DNA from: Actinomycetes bacterium
GTDB lineage: Bacteria; Actinomycetota; Actinomycetes; Mycobacteriales; Mycobacteriaceae
NCBI GenBank assembly: GCA_023404955.1
Contig: JAEXZY010000051.1
Span: 1 to 64,000 of the forward strand
Length of the DNA: 64,000 bases
Direction: 5' to 3'
In this document: one piece after another, positions 62,909-64,000 of the stretch
How positions within the stretch are numbered: the first letter of the stretch is position 1
Layout: the number at the start of each line of letters is the position of its first letter
Notes under the pieces: generated by a model
Databases searched by the model: none
Told to the model about the DNA's origin: nothing
What the model saw: the letters and a program-made list of their open reading frames with translations, nothing else
Position numbers and translations under genes: made by a program

Positions 62909-63900
62909 GCCGCGACTTCCGCCGAGGGCGACGCGCTGACATGCAGCCCCAGCTCCCTGAGATACCGGGCGAAACCTGCCGGCGCAGAGGGAGATAGCGC
63001 GAGCACGGCGCGACCGACCGCTATTCCGCGAATGGCTTCGACGCTGGCGCTGAGCACGCTGACTCGCGCGCCGGACAGGCCCGGCGCATTCTGGATCGTC
63101 GTCAGCCAGTCGAGCGGTACCTCACGTGAGGCGTAGGACACCTCCCACACCTCTGCGTCCCCGCGCGGGGGCACGCTCGGCCGGTCCGGCAGAAGTTCGT
63201 GAGCGAGCAGCGATTCGGGATTCAAGATGATGTCTTCCACGGACCCGCTCTCGATGATGCGCCCGTCGGCGATCCTGGCCACCGAGTCGGCGATCTCCCG
63301 CACGACCTCCATCTCATGGGTGATCAGGATGATGGACAGTCCGTACTCGTCGCGAAGATGACTGAGTAGCGCCAGGATCGATCTGGTCGTCGTCGGGTCC
63401 AGTCCCGAGGTGGCCTCGTCGGAGAGCACCAGCGACGGTCCGAGTGCGAGAGCGCGGGCGATGCCGACCCGCTGCTTCTGCCCGCCCGAGAGCTGCGCGG
63501 GGTACGAGGCGCCGCGGTCGGACAGGCCGACCCGATCGAGCAGTTCGCTGACTCGCCGACCGATGGATTCGTCTGTGGCGCCCAAATACTCGAGGGGGAG
63601 CGCCACGTTCTGGGCGACGGTGCGACGGCGCAACAGTGGTGCGGACTGGAAGATGACCCCGATCTTGCGGCGCGCAGCCACGAGCTCGTCGGGGGACAGG
63701 GTGGTGAAGTCCTTCCCGTCCACGCGCACTGTGCCGCTGGTGGGACGCTCCAGAAAGCTGACGCAGCGGCTCAGCGTGCTCTTACCGGCTCCGCTGGGTC
63801 CGACGACCGCCAGGATCTCGCCGTCGGCCACCGACAGGCTGACATCCTCGAGCACAGTTCGATCACCGAACCGCTTGGTCAGGTTCTCGATCTCGATCAC
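62905..63900 (-). CDS. MetN-like ABC transporter ATP-binding protein
   Basis: 331 residues. Walker A GPSGAGKST (about 33-41), signature LSGGQKQRVGIARAL, Walker B LVLSDEATSGLD and the H-loop ITHEMEV are complete. The C-terminal ~80 residues form a NIL domain (EVWEVSYAS), which in MetN binds methionine and inhibits transport from inside. It powers the import complex, and a palindrome precedes the GTG start. Methionine or another sulfur compound is the likely cargo. Confidence 0.9.
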   Translation of the reverse strand: MIEIENLTKRFGDRTVLEDVSLSVADGEILAVVGPSGAGKSTLSRCVSFLERPTSGTVRVDGKDFTTLSPDELVAARRKIGVIFQSAPLLRRRTVAQNVALPLEYLGATDESIGRRVSELLDRVGLSDRGASYPAQLSGGQKQRVGIARALALGPSLVLSDEATSGLDPTTTRSILALLSHLRDEYGLSIILITHEMEVVREIADSVARIADGRIIESGSVEDIILNPESLLAHELLPDRPSVPPRGDAEVWEVSYASREVPLDWLTTIQNAPGLSGARVSVLSASVEAIRGIAVGRAVLALSPSAPAGFARYLRELGLHVSASPSAEVAA

Positions 63901-63908
63901 GACGAGGA

Positions 63909-63938
63909 AACCTACGCATACTGTCAGGTGGTTGACAG
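63909..63938 (-). promoter_or_regulatory. Promoter and operator of the metNIQ-monooxygenase operon
   Basis: On the minus strand, TAGGTT (63914-63909) lies 8 nt before the GTG start. The inverted repeat CTGTCA-GGTGGT-TGACAG (63921-63938) covers the -35 position. A repressor there would control the four genes; its identity is unknown. Nothing else is seen from 63939 to the end of the window. Confidence 0.45.
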
Positions 63939-64000
63939 CTTAGGGCTCGTGATGATCCGAAGTACCGCAGCATGATTGGAGCCTTGGGATCACGGTGTAC

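Overview
The window is a high-GC actinobacterial chromosome segment, most likely from a rapidly growing Mycobacterium (Mycolicibacterium). From memory, the core follows the M. tuberculosis order Rv2455c to Rv2406c: korA-korB-mobA, rpfE, an Rv2449c-like gene, valS-folC-Rv2446c-ndk, rne, rplU-rpmA-obg-proB, nadE, proA, a MoxR/VWA pair, nadD-rsfS-gpgP-octT-degV, comEA-comEC-holA, rpsT, the ATP-grasp/alpha-E/transglutaminase trio, ribonuclease Z and a CBS protein. GTG and TTG starts, 4-bp ATGA/GTGA overlaps and leaderless promoters (TANNNT 6-7 nt before the start codon) fit this. I see no rRNA, tRNA, insertion sequence, prophage or CRISPR array.

Layout. 1-4569: an inositol/sugar-acid-like catabolic operon (PhyH-type dioxygenase, two Gfo/Idh/MocA dehydrogenases, an IolE-like TIM barrel) divergent from a LacI regulator; the first ~46 bases are a G/C homopolymer that looks like a contig-edge artefact. 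4570-10476: KorAB, MobA, a gene-free 836-bp stretch with a hairpin-rich leader, then two tandem rpf genes. 10483-14918: FAD monooxygenase, S9 peptidase and the Rv2449c-like reductase. 14964-27145: housekeeping genes from a DUF937 protein and valS through ndk, rne, rplU-rpmA, obg and proB. 27142-35750: a hypothetical gene coupled to a sirtuin, a cysteine hydrolase, nadE, a PfkB kinase, proA and the MoxR/VWA pair.

35795-42211: a four-gene operon (APC permease, FGGY kinase, GlpA-like FAD/Fe-S dehydrogenase, second FAD oxidoreductase) facing a GntR/HutC regulator. Two adjacent palindromic operators sit just downstream of its -10 box. 42245-45493: a tightly overlapping operon joining nadD, rsfS and the methylglucose-lipopolysaccharide genes gpgP and octT to degV. 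45508-50188: an accessory block where M. tuberculosis carries eis. 50297-53826: comEA-comEC-holA converging on rpsT, with a duplicated hairpin across the two stop codons. 54039-57504: the ATP-grasp, alpha-E and transglutaminase trio, with a polyglutamine tail on the first protein and an apparent 1-nt frameshift near the end of the third. 57488-63900: RNase Z, aldo/keto reductase, CBS protein, and a MetNIQ-like ABC importer coupled to a flavin monooxygenase, probably for sulfur scavenging.

The most promising poorly described items are the ATP-grasp/alpha-E/transglutaminase system, the operator-controlled kinase/dehydrogenase operon whose kinase lacks the glycerol-contacting Arg, the structured rpf leader, and the MoxR/VWA pair.
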